From positions 186,001 through 250,000 of the forward strand of contig NZ_CP013374.1 in assembly GCF_001522585.2 (NCBI RefSeq): 64,000 nt of DNA, read 5' to 3'. A program made the position numbers and the translations under genes. Source of the stretch: Burkholderia sp. NRF60-BP8 (GTDB lineage: Bacteria; Pseudomonadota; Gammaproteobacteria; Burkholderiales; Burkholderiaceae). Positions 35,139-44,849 of the stretch are shown piece after piece (positions within the stretch are counted from its first letter, which is position 1; each line of letters starts with the position of its first letter). The notes under the pieces were generated by a model that saw nothing but the letters and a program-made list of their open reading frames with translations, made no database searches and was not told where the DNA came from.

Positions 35139-36323
35139 TCAGAACTTCACGCGCAGCCCGCTGACGAACGCAAGCTGGCGGTTCGTCGACGACGCGCTGC
35201 CGATGTTCGAGATCGCCGCGATCTTGCGATAGCCGCCCGACGTCGCGGTGCTCGCATCGCCGGCCGCGAGCTGGTAGATCCCCGACACGTAGATATCGGT
35301 GCGCTTCGACAACGCATAGTCGAACCCGAGCGTGAACTGGTGCCAGCGCGGCTTCAGCGTCTGGCCGCGCGTGCCCGGCAAGCCGCTCGCGCGCCCGTCG
35401 GTAAACGTATAGACGCCGATCAGCGTCGCCGCTGGCGTGATCTGGTAGCGCGCGTTCACGTCGTAGTTGTTGAACTTGCGCGACGAGCCGTCGAGATAGT
35501 CGAGCTGCGTGTGGCTCCATGCGAAGCCGAGCGTCGTGCGGCCGAGCGCGTAGTTCGCGCCCGCCGCGCCGATCTGCTGCTTCAGTACGCCGCCGTTCAG
35601 CCCGTAGAAGAACGCGCCGCTGTAGTCGTTGCCGGTGGTCGAGGTCGCGCCGCCCACCGCGCCGCTCGTATTCGACGTCGCATTCGGATGGTTGAATCGC
35701 ACATAACCGCCGCCGATCGACAGCGGGCCGTTCACGTAGTTCGCCGATGCACCCCACGCGTTGTTGTTCGAGAATCCGGTGCCCGCGCCGCCATTGGCCT
35801 GGTTGCTGAATGCATAAAGCAGGTCGGCCGTGAAGCCGGCGATCGCGTCGCTGCGGAACTTCACCGCGTTGTTCAGCCGGAAGCTCTGGTTCATGTTGTC
35901 GTTGTCGCCCACGTGCGTGGCCGGCGACCAGAAACCCGCCCCCGAGTACTGCGCGACGAGATCGGTGATCGGCTCGTACTGACGGCCGAACGTCAGCGTG
36001 CCGAGGCCTTGCTTGCCGAGGCCCACGTACGCGGATCGGCCGAACAGGCGGCCGCCCTGGCCGAGCCCGCCGTCGCTCGGCCGGAATCCGCTTTCCAGCG
36101 TGAAGACCGCCTGCAGGCCGCCGCCGAGATCCTCCGCGCCTTTCAGGCCCCAGCGGCTGCCGCTCAGCTTGCCGCTCGTCTGCTGGATGTTGCTCGCGCC
36201 GCCCTGGTTGTTCGTATACGCGATGCCGGCGTCGACCACGCCGTACAACGTCACCGAACTCTGCGCATGCGCGCTGACCGAACCGATCGAAACCAAACCC
36301 AGCGCTACCGTTTTTTTGATCAT
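35139..36323 (-). CDS. Gram-negative trimeric porin (OmpC/PhoE-like of beta-proteobacteria)
   Basis: The 394-residue outer-membrane protein has a signal peptide cleaved after AHA (residue 20), then QSSVTLYGVVDAGIAY, the hallmark N-terminus of Burkholderia general porins. Repeated beta-strands follow, with LGLGKQGLGTLTFGRQYEP near the constriction loop, and the protein ends in RVKF with the terminal Phe required for outer-membrane assembly. ATG 36323 is preferred because AGAGG stands 6 bases upstream of it; the ATG two codons earlier would touch that site. The gene is monocistronic. Confidence 0.92.
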   Translation of the reverse strand: MIKKTVALGLVSIGSVSAHAQSSVTLYGVVDAGIAYTNNQGGASNIQQTSGKLSGSRWGLKGAEDLGGGLQAVFTLESGFRPSDGGLGQGGRLFGRSAYVGLGKQGLGTLTFGRQYEPITDLVAQYSGAGFWSPATHVGDNDNMNQSFRLNNAVKFRSDAIAGFTADLLYAFSNQANGGAGTGFSNNNAWGASANYVNGPLSIGGGYVRFNHPNATSNTSGAVGGATSTTGNDYSGAFFYGLNGGVLKQQIGAAGANYALGRTTLGFAWSHTQLDYLDGSSRKFNNYDVNARYQITPAATLIGVYTFTDGRASGLPGTRGQTLKPRWHQFTLGFDYALSKRTDIYVSGIYQLAAGDASTATSGGYRKIAAISNIGSASSTNRQLAFVSGLRVKF

Positions 36324-36861
36324 GACCATCCTCTGTTGTTATCAATACGTTTGTGAGGATCACGATGCTATTGACGACGAACGCGCCGACGAACGGCCGA
36401 TCCGTGGTTTGTAAATCGCTGCGCGGCCGATTTGTAATGTGCGTTGCCGTCGGCCCGGCATGTGCGCCGCGATCTCGTCCGGCATGCCTGCTGCGGCGAA
36501 CGCATCGCGCGGACCGCGAACGTTGCGTGCCGAAAAGGCACGTGCGCGGTCATATCGATCGATGAAATCGTTCGATGTACGCAACACCCGTCGTTCTCGT
36601 GACGATGCGTTTACGCAACGCCCCGCTAGGCGAGGGCCGACCGATGCGCTACGCACGTTCGCATATCGATTCCGCGAAACGTGGGTAGAGCGGGAGCGGG
36701 CCTGTTTGCCCGCATCGGCGTGTTGAACGGCCCGGCCCGTGTCGCGCCGTTGTGGGATACGTCGTTCGATCCGCTGGCTGCGGCGGGGTGGCGCGAGGAA
36801 ACGGGAAGCGCTTGCCGATCAGTGGCGATGCGGGTTTTGTCGGACGGTTCGGGCGACCGGA
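36324..36861. other. Intergenic region upstream of the porin
   Basis: These 538 bases hold the porin promoter region on the minus strand. Short reading frames occur in several frames, but none has a ribosome site together with a recognisable protein. No hairpin or repeat stands out. Confidence 0.3.
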
Positions 36862-37182
36862 TCAGGAGAACGTCGTCGCGACCATGATGCCGAACACCAC
36901 GCCGAGCGCGATCCCGCAGAGCCGGCCGTAGATCGATGCACGGAGATTGTCGTCGAGCTCGAAGGGCGAGCGCTTGTGCTTCCATACCGTGCTGAATGCG
37001 ACCGGACGGGTCAGCAGCGCAACGCACGCGATCAGCACGGGCGTGGCGACGAGCATCGCGACGCGCGGGCCGTTCCAGTCGATACCGTGCATGGCCAGCG
37101 AAACCAGCACGGCAATCGGCACCTCGATGCACAGGCCCAGCAGCGAGCCGTTGACGAAGGAATCTCCCGGAGTCTGGAACAT
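36862..37182 (-). CDS. Hypothetical small membrane protein
   Basis: The 106-residue protein is predicted to have three transmembrane helices (about residues 12-30, 42-60 and 86-104) separated by basic loops (VWKHKRSPFELDDNLRASIYGR). No family was confidently recognised. It stands alone between two long non-coding stretches. Confidence 0.55.
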   Translation of the reverse strand: MFQTPGDSFVNGSLLGLCIEVPIAVLVSLAMHGIDWNGPRVAMLVATPVLIACVALLTRPVAFSTVWKHKRSPFELDDNLRASIYGRLCGIALGVVFGIMVATTFS

Positions 37183-37655
37183 GATCGGTCCTGGGGTGCG
37201 GATGAAAGCGGTGCCGGGCGGGCGTCCAATAGAGAACGATCGATAGCCGATGCCCGACGATCGGTCGATCGTGTTCGACGTGAGTCGACATGACGGCGGA
37301 TGTTAAGGGAAATCGTCGGCCCGTTGTCGGTCATTCAAGTTATTTGACAAATGTTCCCGGGCGGAGGGCTTTTATGTCGCGCGGGCAAAGTGTAAGGTTC
37401 GGCAAGTGACCGCGACGTCATAGCGGCATGCCGCCGACGGCCGGCCGTCTTCCTGTCGCGTTCGCGGATTGAGGTTGCGCGCGCAATCGGCATATTTCCG
37501 GCAGCCCGCGACCGCACGCGCCGGTACGGGTGAATCGCGTGGTGGTGGCCGATACCGGAAATGGCGACCGCGATACGTCGTCGTGCCGACGGCGCCCAAA
37601 ATAAAACTCGATCGTATATAGAAACCGAATCACCGGAATTCCATGCGGGGATAAA
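37183..37655. other. Intergenic region, no gene recognised
   Basis: These 473 bases separate the small membrane gene from the TPR-glycosyltransferase gene. The part from about 37590 to 37655 is relatively AT-rich (ATAAAACTCGATCGTATATA) and probably carries the promoter of the downstream gene. Confidence 0.3.
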
Positions 37656-38918
37656 TTGACAAGCGATCAATTCGGGCTCGACGTTGCATACAACGCCTAC
37701 CTTCGTGAGAAGTCCGCGAGCACCGGACTCGCGCTAGGTCGCGCGCTCAGGTTGTCGGGCCACGCGGAGGAAGCGATTCGACTGACGAAGGAGCTCGCGG
37801 ATCGTATCGAAGCGCCATTCTTTCGCGCGCAGATCGGCATCGACATGAACTATCTCGGCCTTTTTTCGCAGGCCGAAACGCTATTGACTCAGGCCGTCGC
37901 CGAACTTGATCACGAGCCGGATCTCAGAATCGTGCAGGTCGAACTCGCGATCTCGCAATACGCTCAAGGTCGTTTTCGCGAAGCCCACGCCCTGAGCCGA
38001 CGGCTGCGCGATACCTGGAGCCGAGCCGGTATCGTTTCCAACATCTATCGAAGCGATACCGTCGAGTACGAAAAAATCGTCGGCAAGCTTCTGCGATTCG
38101 ACGAATCGGTCGCGGGAAAGCGTGTCCTCGTCGTTCAGGAGGGCGGGCTGGGCGACGTGATCATGTTTTCTCGGTATTTGCATCTCTTGCGGGACGAAGG
38201 GGCACAGGCTGTCGTGTTGCAGGCACCGAACACGCTGGCGGCGATATTTTCCGCATGGGATTGGATCACCGTCGTAGAAGATGCCCGCAGTGCAATCGAC
38301 CAAAGTGATTGCGTCATCTGTACCTTCGACCTCTTCGTGCGCTATCAGGCGACGCCATACTTTCCCAGCTACACCGATTCCTACTTGCAGGCACCGGCCG
38401 GACGGGAAATGACGGCGCGGGTTGCCGACATTTTCAAAAATCGACGCCACGGCGTTCGCGAGATAGGCCTGATCTGGCGTAGCGGTACCTCGGTGCGCCA
38501 CGAGCCCTATCGATCGATCCCGCTGGCGCAACTCGCGCCGTTATTCGGTGCGCCCGAGAGCCGCTTCCATGCGCTGCAGTTCGGCAAGATCACCGACGAC
38601 GAATATGCGGTGCTCGATAAACATGGCATTGGCGTCATCAGTGAGGAGCTGAGCGATTTCGGCGACACGGCCGTCATTCTCGATGCGCTCGATTTGTTGA
38701 TCACGGTGGATACGGGGCCTGCCCATCTCGCCGGCGCGCTCGGACGGCCAGTGTGGGTACTGCTGTCGGCGGCGTGCGACGAGCGTTGGTCCAACTGCCA
38801 TCGGGACACGCCGTGGTACCGGTCGATGCAGTTGTATCGGCAAGCGACATTGGGTGACTGGAGCAGGCCGATATCGGAGATGGCGCAGGCGTTGTCCGGC
38901 GACGATGCAATCGGATAG
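37656..38918 (+). CDS. TPR protein with GT9 (heptosyltransferase-like) C-terminal domain
   Basis: The 420-residue product begins with several TPR-like helical repeats (LALGRALRLSGHAEEAIRL, FSQAETLLTQAVAEL, YAQGRFREAHALSRRL). Its C-terminal half resembles glycosyltransferase family 9: RVLVVQEGGLGDVIMFSRYL is the N-lobe motif, and DLLITVDTGPAHLAGALGRPVWVLL is the family signature. Such TPR-GT9 fusions are thought to act in glycan or protein glycosylation. A TTG start at 37656 is used; no upstream ATG is in frame. Composition is slightly less GC-rich than average. Confidence 0.75.
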   Translation: MTSDQFGLDVAYNAYLREKSASTGLALGRALRLSGHAEEAIRLTKELADRIEAPFFRAQIGIDMNYLGLFSQAETLLTQAVAELDHEPDLRIVQVELAISQYAQGRFREAHALSRRLRDTWSRAGIVSNIYRSDTVEYEKIVGKLLRFDESVAGKRVLVVQEGGLGDVIMFSRYLHLLRDEGAQAVVLQAPNTLAAIFSAWDWITVVEDARSAIDQSDCVICTFDLFVRYQATPYFPSYTDSYLQAPAGREMTARVADIFKNRRHGVREIGLIWRSGTSVRHEPYRSIPLAQLAPLFGAPESRFHALQFGKITDDEYAVLDKHGIGVISEELSDFGDTAVILDALDLLITVDTGPAHLAGALGRPVWVLLSAACDERWSNCHRDTPWYRSMQLYRQATLGDWSRPISEMAQALSGDDAIG

Positions 38919-39035
38919 GCGCTACCGTCCACATCCATCGTCAGCGCGCGTTCGTTCGAGCGGGCGGCGATTCGCCCGGATGCACCCGGTCGTGACGTTG
39001 CGGCCGCCGCGGCGGATACACGCCGCGCGCGTCCG

Positions 39036-39878
39036 TCACACGGCGAAAATCCGGCGCTGGTAGTCGAGGATCAGGCGATCGATGTCCTGATCGGAGCGTC
39101 GCGGCTGGCTTTTCGGCTCGAGCCAGAGCCACCGCATCATCCGGTAGCGCGCCTCGACGCACATCAGCCATGCGTCCCAGTCCGACCAGTGTCGCAGCAA
39201 CGGGATGTTGCGAATGTCCCGCAGCCCGTCGCGGATCTCGTACACGTTGAAGTACTTGCTCGCGCGCTGACTCAATTCATCGAATGCGCGGGCGGCTTGC
39301 TCCGGGTCGGCAAGCAGGAAGTCGTGGATTTCGACGATGACGTGGCTGCCGGAGAGTTGCTCCAGCAACGCGTCGTCGAACAGGTCGAACTCGGCGCCTT
39401 CGATATCGCACAGGATGACCCGCCCGGCCGGCTCCCCGCCGTGCTCCGACAGGATCGCGGGCAGGTTGCGATCGGCCTTGCCGTAGACGGCGACGCGGTC
39501 TGCCAGCCCCATTTCCGCGGCGCGGTGCTGGATCGCGTGGCGGCGTTGCTCGTCCATCTCGAAGCACAGGCTGCGCGCAAAGACGTTGTTCCTGACCAGG
39601 CCGATGCCGAAAATGCCGTCGGCGGCCCCGAGATCGACCAGCACCTTTTCAGGCGATCCGAGCGCTTCCAGGATCGCGCAAACGGCGATCTCGTAGGTGC
39701 CGAGCAGATAGCCGCCGACCGCGACTTCCGCCCAATGACTGAAGCCGATCGGAAACCCGCGCAGGATGCCGTACTGGACGATCGAGCCCGTCTGCTCGCG
39801 CAGCAACTGCGATAGATAGTGCAGGCGAAGATTCGCGGCCTGGATCGAGCTTTGGTTGAAATACTGCGCGTGGTCCAT
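39036..39878 (-). CDS. FkbM-like SAM-dependent methyltransferase
   Basis: The 280-residue protein has a SAM-binding motif VLVDLGAADGIFGIGLVRN around residue 95, an acidic motif II FEMDEQRRHAI, and a later ILCDIEGAEFDLFDD, the post-motif that is characteristic of FkbM-type O-methyltransferases. Such enzymes often methylate sugars in surface polysaccharides. It converges with the TPR-GT9 gene, so the two form a small glycan-modification pair. Confidence 0.7.
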   Translation of the reverse strand: MDHAQYFNQSSIQAANLRLHYLSQLLREQTGSIVQYGILRGFPIGFSHWAEVAVGGYLLGTYEIAVCAILEALGSPEKVLVDLGAADGIFGIGLVRNNVFARSLCFEMDEQRRHAIQHRAAEMGLADRVAVYGKADRNLPAILSEHGGEPAGRVILCDIEGAEFDLFDDALLEQLSGSHVIVEIHDFLLADPEQAARAFDELSQRASKYFNVYEIRDGLRDIRNIPLLRHWSDWDAWLMCVEARYRMMRWLWLEPKSQPRRSDQDIDRLILDYQRRIFAV

Positions 39879-40309
39879 TTTTATCGTTCTCTCGGGGTGA
39901 AGAAGCGCGTAGGGAAGGGCGGCGATGGCGGGAGGGTCCGGAATGGTCCTGCCTGGGACCAGAATATAACGCGTTGTCGGCTCGTTCAGGAAGCCGGCTT
40001 CCCGGGTGGCGGCGTCGACGTCGCATCGGTTGACGCTTGCCGGCCGCAGGTCTCGCCGGGATGTTCGGGGCGCGGCGACCCGCTTCGGCTATCGCCATAG
40101 GACCCGGTGAACGACAGGGAACGATCGCAAACCGACCGGCGCGAGTTGGCCGCCAAACGAACGTCAGTGTGGATTGGCGCGTTACACGCGTGCAGAACGA
40201 TCTGTTCATGCTCGTCCGCCGTGAAAATCTTGTAGCATCACCAGCGTAACGGGTACGGCATGACACAGATGACCAAACACGTACAAAAGTGGGAAGTCAG
40301 GTCGTTCCG
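39879..40309. other. Intergenic region, no gene recognised
   Basis: These 431 bases lie between the divergent methyltransferase and the small secreted protein. No frame with a ribosome site and family match was found. Confidence 0.3.
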
Positions 40310-40942
40310 ATGAACACGCCTCGATCTATTCGGGTATCTGTTATGCAGACCACATGGCGAACAATTAAGAGAGCATTATGTGGAGTGGTCCTCGGCGCTT
40401 TCAGTGCCGTCGCGATGGCACAAACACCGGAACCGCAGTTTGTACAACTGAGCACGGGACCGATTGTGCAGGAACATGCACACCGGCTGGTGGTGACCGA
40501 CGCCCGGCATGGCAAGGTGCGGACCCTGGAGGTTCCTGGCGCGATACGGCGTGCATTGATGGCGTCATCGAGCGTCGCATTTCCCGCGGCGCGCTCCCGA
40601 GTGATCGATGGCCATGAATTCCTCATGGTGGTGATCAATCAATCGTCCAGCGACAATCCAATGGGCTACTGCGGGGCCGGCGAGGAAGGAACGCTTTATG
40701 TACTTCGCTTGGATGGCAAACGTGCAGAACCCATCTACTCGACGCTGGTGCAGAGCTGCATCGACAACATCGACTTGTTCACCGATTCGGGGAACAAGTC
40801 TCCCTATCTTGCGATCGCGTGGACCGAGGGGGGAGACGGCTTCCGTATTCGCTGGGCGAATTACGGGAAACCAGAACCTCTTGCTCGGCAGTATCGCTAT
40901 ACGAATGGCAACTTCATCGTCGATAGCGAACTACCCAACTGA
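40310..40942 (+). CDS. Hypothetical secreted protein
   Basis: The 210-residue product has a Sec signal with cleavage after AMA at about residue 37 and a soluble mature part with two cysteines (GYCGAGEEG and VQSCIDN) that may form a disulfide. No family is recognised. The start is uncertain: ATG 40310 has AGGT nearby, whereas ATG 40343 would give a standard short signal peptide. Codon use is less GC-biased than the flanks. Confidence 0.6.
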   Translation: MNTPRSIRVSVMQTTWRTIKRALCGVVLGAFSAVAMAQTPEPQFVQLSTGPIVQEHAHRLVVTDARHGKVRTLEVPGAIRRALMASSSVAFPAARSRVIDGHEFLMVVINQSSSDNPMGYCGAGEEGTLYVLRLDGKRAEPIYSTLVQSCIDNIDLFTDSGNKSPYLAIAWTEGGDGFRIRWANYGKPEPLARQYRYTNGNFIVDSELPN

Positions 40943-41520
40943 CCGGGACTCCTTCAGCACATTCTGCAGTTGCGCGGAATCCGCATGCGAGTCTTGATCT
41001 GCTGTCGGCGACGTCGCCGACCGGTGATACCGCCTGAAGGACCGAATCGATCTGATAAGTTTTCGGCGGGAGAATTGCGTCCCGGCAGTCGATCCCAAGT
41101 CGATAGTTTTTGTTTGACATAATACCTATTATCGTTTTATTAGGGTCGGAGTTAAAAGTTACAGTCCGGACTAGGCAAGCATGTCGGTTTCCGGCGACGC
41201 CGAAATAATACAAATAAGCCTTCGGTCGCAACGGCTTTCCAGTGCCGGTAATTTGTGCAGCAGCCCATTACACAATTATCGTGGTGGCACGACATGCTTG
41301 ACGACACCTCACACCCGCCTTGGTGTGAGCATACAGATCGAAACGGTTGCCCATGTGTGCGCCAGCGACGTTCGCCAACTTCTAACGCCACCGTAGTCGG
41401 ATCTCCTTGGCGAAAGCGTCACGTCCCCACTTCAGGCCGATTGGTGATTCGCTTATCAATGACTGAATCGCTGTTGAATTGATGCTAAAATTGATGCGGA
41501 AAAGCATCAAAGGAGCCATC
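40943..41520. other. Intergenic region upstream of vapBC
   Basis: These 578 bases are AT-richer than the genome average, especially 41100-41160. They contain an 8-bp hairpin (CTCACACC 41308-41315 with GGTGTGAG 41322-41329) of unknown purpose and no convincing gene. The vapBC operator lies at its right end. Confidence 0.35.
41480..41511. promoter_or_regulatory. vapBC operator candidate
   Basis: TTGATGC occurs at 41480-41486 and 41492-41498, and its complement GCATCAA at 41505-41511. The last two form an inverted repeat with a 6-base spacer immediately upstream of the antitoxin ribosome site. This is the expected place for VapB/VapBC autorepression. Confidence 0.6.
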
Positions 41521-41727
41521 ATGCGTACCACCGTCACCGTCGACGACGCTCTCTATGCGCGCGCACTCGAACTCGCCGAACCTGGCATTCCGCCGGCCGA
41601 GCTATTCCGGGCGGCACTTGAAACCTTCGTGCGCGTCCAGGCCGGTCAACGCCTGGCCGCCCTGGGCGGTCGCGCGCCCGACATGGCAGATGTCCCGCGC
41701 CGCGCTCCTGAGGTCATTGCCCGATGA
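41521..41727 (+). CDS. vapB: VapB-type antitoxin
   Basis: The 68-residue protein begins MRTTVTVDDALYARALELAEPG, the ribbon-helix-helix-like N-terminus of VapB antitoxins with the VTVDD signature, and ends in a short tail that would wrap the toxin. AAAGGAG lies before the ATG. Its stop overlaps the start of vapC. It should neutralise the PIN toxin and repress the operon at the repeat just upstream. Confidence 0.85.
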   Translation: MRTTVTVDDALYARALELAEPGIPPAELFRAALETFVRVQAGQRLAALGGRAPDMADVPRRAPEVIAR

Positions 41728-42107
41728 GTGTGTTGGTCGACACGTCCGTGTGGGTCGAGCATTTCCGGCGGTCACTACCAGCGCTTATCCAACTTCTGAG
41801 CGTCGATAACGTCCTTACACATCCACTGGTGATGCTTGAGCTCACGTGCGGGACGCCGCCCGAACCGCGGGCACGAACGCTGGGAGATCTCGCGTTATTG
41901 CGCCAAACGCGCCGCGCGACGCCAGGCGAAGTAGCGGACTGGATCGAGCGGGAACGGCTGTATGGGCGCGGATGCGGTGCCGTGGATTGCACGCTGCTTG
42001 CATCGGTGCTGTTGACCCCGAACACCCGACTCTGGACGCGCGATCGGCGGCTCGCGCAACTGGCAGAGCAATTCGGGGTTCACTACGAACCGCCTGACCT
42101 GCATTGA
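41724..42107 (+). CDS. vapC: VapC-type PIN-domain ribonuclease toxin
   Basis: The 127-residue protein has a PIN domain with the acidic residues in place: Asp6 in VLVDTSVWVEHF, Glu in LVMLELTCG, Asp in GAVDCTLLAS, and the C-terminal LWTRDRRLAQLA. VapC toxins cleave tRNA or rRNA at specific sites. It is translationally coupled to vapB by an ATGA overlap. Confidence 0.9.
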   Translation: MSVLVDTSVWVEHFRRSLPALIQLLSVDNVLTHPLVMLELTCGTPPEPRARTLGDLALLRQTRRATPGEVADWIERERLYGRGCGAVDCTLLASVLLTPNTRLWTRDRRLAQLAEQFGVHYEPPDLH

Positions 42108-42671
42108 GCGAAGCAGTTGCGGACTTCTTTGCGCGGTCTGTCGCCGTGCCTAGGCGCGGTCCCGCTTCGCTCCTCGCGGTTAGGCCGCCCGCTTCTGGGC
42201 GGGCCGCCCATCCGTGCGGCAAGTGCCAGAAAAACCAGATTAGCCTACCGGCCTACCTATTCGTTGCACGTCCGCAGTGCGTGGCGTTGATAGGTCACGG
42301 CCCGTTACCAATCCAGAATGCCTTTTAGCGCCTGCTCCATCTCTTTCTGCTTTGGGGACATAGTGTGGTGGTCGACCCATCCCGGACGCTGCGTTAAGTT
42401 TCGCATGCGTCGAGCTGGTCGCGCGGCGGGCTGAATCGAACTGAACCGCTAGTAAAGCAGGGGCAGTTGGCGTGGATCTCGTGTGGATACCGAGACGAGG
42501 TCGACATCCTTCCCGACACGTTGCATCCAGGCAATGACGGGGACGCGCACCCCATCAACGATTAAGTCGAAGGCAAACGCTTCGAACATCTCCCCATATC
42601 CTCGCCATCGCCGAGAAGGTATGCATATTGCACCGTCGCCTCATCTTTCCCCAGCCAACATAGGAGAACCG
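42108..42671. other. Intergenic region with possible gene remnant
   Basis: This 564-base stretch follows vapC. A hairpin of CCGCCC (42185-42190) and GGGCGG (42197-42202) may end vapBC transcription. On the minus strand around 42326-42410 a short frame ends SPKQKEMEQALKGILDW with a stop, which looks like the tail of a truncated protein of unrecognised family. Confidence 0.3.
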
Positions 42672-44717
42672 ATGAGCGATCCCACCGCAAATTCCGGGAC
42701 GACTGCGAAAGCGGTGCCGTCCCCACGAGCCCCCCATCTGCGCGCGCTGGCGAACTGTATCCGCTTCCTCGCCATGGATGCAGTCCAGAAAGCCAACAGC
42801 GGCCATCCTGGTGCGCCAATGGGGTTGGCTGACGTCGCGACGGTCCTGTTCAAGGAGTTCATGCAATTCGATGCATCGGACCCTCACTGGATCGACCGAG
42901 ACCGGTTCGTGCTTTCCAACGGACACGCGTCGATGCTCCTCTACAGCCTGCTCTATCTGACGGGCTATTCGGGCATGACCATCGACGAGCTGAAGCGGTT
43001 CCGGCAAGTCGGCAGCAAGACACCCGGTCATCCGGAGTACTCGCACGCCGATGGAATCGAACTGACTACCGGTCCCCTCGGTCAAGGCATCGCGGACGCC
43101 GTCGGCATGGCGTTGGCCGAGCGCGTCATGAATGCACACTTCGGCGACGATCTCGTCGATCACTACACGTACGTATTTCTCGGTGACGGTTGCCTGATGG
43201 AAGGCATCAGCCACGAGGCCATTTCGCTGGCCGGCCATCTCCGGTTGGGCCGACTGATCGCGTTCTGGGACAACAATTCTATTTCCATCGACGGCACCAC
43301 CAGGCTCGCGGTCTCGGACAACGAGATCGAGCGTTTTCACTCGGCGGGATGGCACGTCCTGGAAATCGACGGCCACGACACGGACGCGATACGGAACGCT
43401 ATCGAGACGGCCCGGACGACGCATGATCGACCGACCTTGATCGCATGCAGGACGGTCATCGGATTCGGCTTTCCGACGAAGGCTGGAACCGAGAAAGCCC
43501 ATAGCGACGCCCCGGGCGAGGATGAAATCGCGGGCGCACGCCAGGCCCTCGATTGGCATTCGCCGCCGTTTGAAATTCCGGATGATCTGCTGAAAGCATG
43601 GCGAGAAATCGGGGCGCGCGGCCGCAAGACGAGACTCGCATGGGAGGAGCGGGTCCGCCAGGCGCCGCACGCGCTGCGTGCCGAATTCGACCGGCGCAAT
43701 GCCGGAAGGCTTCCGGATAACTGGAAGGCGGCGATCGAGGCGGCACGGCAGGCGTTTATCGTCAGTGGCAGTGCAATGGCCACCCGCAAGGCCAGCGGTG
43801 AAGTGCTCGATCGTCTCGTCGACGCGATTCCGGAATTGCTGGGCGGCTCGGCGGATCTTACGCAGTCCAACAATACGAAGACGAAGAAGCAAATCGCGAT
43901 CGAGCCCGGCCGGTTCAACGGTTCATACCTTCATTACGGCGTCCGCGAACACGGCATGGCCGCCGCCATGAACGGCATTGCTCTTCATGGCGGCCTCATT
44001 CCGTACGGTGGCACGTTCCTTTGTTTTTCGGACTACTGTCGACCGGCGATCCGGTTGAGCGCGATGATGCGGGTGCGGTCCATCTTCGTGATGACGCACG
44101 ATTCCATCGGTCTCGGAGAAGACGGTCCGACTCATCAACCCGTCGAACACCTTGCCGCCCTTCGGGCCATTCCCCAACTCGCCGTCTATCGGCCGGCCGA
44201 TCCAGTCGAGACGGCAGAGTGCTGGGAACTGATTCTCGAACAGCCCCGCCGGGCTGCCCTCCTCGCATTGTCGCGACAGCCGGTCCCGCTCCTGCGCAAC
44301 GAGCCTGGAAACGAAAACAAGTCGGCACGCGGTGCGTATATTTTGCGGGAGGCCGATGGCGGACCGCGCCAACTCACGTTGCTCGCGACAGGTTCGGAGG
44401 TCGATCTCGCCGTCCAGGCGCGCGACGTCCTGCAGCACGAAGGCGTGCCGACGGCCGTCGTATCGATGCCGTGCCGCCTGCTGTTCGAGGAACAGCCACG
44501 CGATTACCAGCGGGCCGTGCTGGGCGCTTCTCCCGCGAGGGTCGCGGTCGAGGCGGCGGTCGAACTGGGATGGGAGCGGTACCTCGGTCCGGCAGGCCGG
44601 TTCGTCGGCATGCACAGCTTCGGCGAGTCCGGGAAAATCAAGGACGTGTACGACAAGTTCGACATTACGGTCGATGCGGTTGTTCGCGCGGCGCATCAGA
44701 CATTATCCGAAGTGTGA
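42672..44717 (+). CDS. tkt: Transketolase
   Basis: The 681-residue enzyme has full transketolase architecture: KANSGHPGAPMGLADV and the ThDP motif GDGCLMEG...NNSISIDG in the N-terminal domain, the central pyrimidine domain with SADLTQSNNTKTK and VREHGMAAAMNGIALHGG, and the C-terminal domain with DRVATGSEV-type LLATGSEVDLA. It moves two-carbon units in the pentose phosphate or Calvin-type cycles. It stands alone, without fbp, prk or formaldehyde-assimilation genes, next to a toxin-antitoxin module, and is less GC-rich than the flanks, so it may be an acquired second copy. AGGAGAACCG precedes ATG 42672. Confidence 0.92.
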   Translation: MSDPTANSGTTAKAVPSPRAPHLRALANCIRFLAMDAVQKANSGHPGAPMGLADVATVLFKEFMQFDASDPHWIDRDRFVLSNGHASMLLYSLLYLTGYSGMTIDELKRFRQVGSKTPGHPEYSHADGIELTTGPLGQGIADAVGMALAERVMNAHFGDDLVDHYTYVFLGDGCLMEGISHEAISLAGHLRLGRLIAFWDNNSISIDGTTRLAVSDNEIERFHSAGWHVLEIDGHDTDAIRNAIETARTTHDRPTLIACRTVIGFGFPTKAGTEKAHSDAPGEDEIAGARQALDWHSPPFEIPDDLLKAWREIGARGRKTRLAWEERVRQAPHALRAEFDRRNAGRLPDNWKAAIEAARQAFIVSGSAMATRKASGEVLDRLVDAIPELLGGSADLTQSNNTKTKKQIAIEPGRFNGSYLHYGVREHGMAAAMNGIALHGGLIPYGGTFLCFSDYCRPAIRLSAMMRVRSIFVMTHDSIGLGEDGPTHQPVEHLAALRAIPQLAVYRPADPVETAECWELILEQPRRAALLALSRQPVPLLRNEPGNENKSARGAYILREADGGPRQLTLLATGSEVDLAVQARDVLQHEGVPTAVVSMPCRLLFEEQPRDYQRAVLGASPARVAVEAAVELGWERYLGPAGRFVGMHSFGESGKIKDVYDKFDITVDAVVRAAHQTLSEV

Positions 44718-44849
44718 CGTTGCTGCGCTCCGGTCGAGATGCGATGACCTCGCGGGGCTCGTGGATAGGCTTGGAGAAGTGGGCGGCCTCGATTTTCGGT
44801 GGATTCTCGCGTAGCGTTAGAATAGCGCCCCTTCTCATGGGAGACGACA

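Noticed and set aside
34137..36356. A 739-codon plus-strand frame across permease and porin
   Set aside because: It overlaps two well-supported genes in other frames and has shadow composition.
41308..41329. 8-bp hairpin CTCACACC/GGTGTGAG
   Set aside because: It has no T-run and no gene end immediately before it, so it is not called a terminator or regulatory element.
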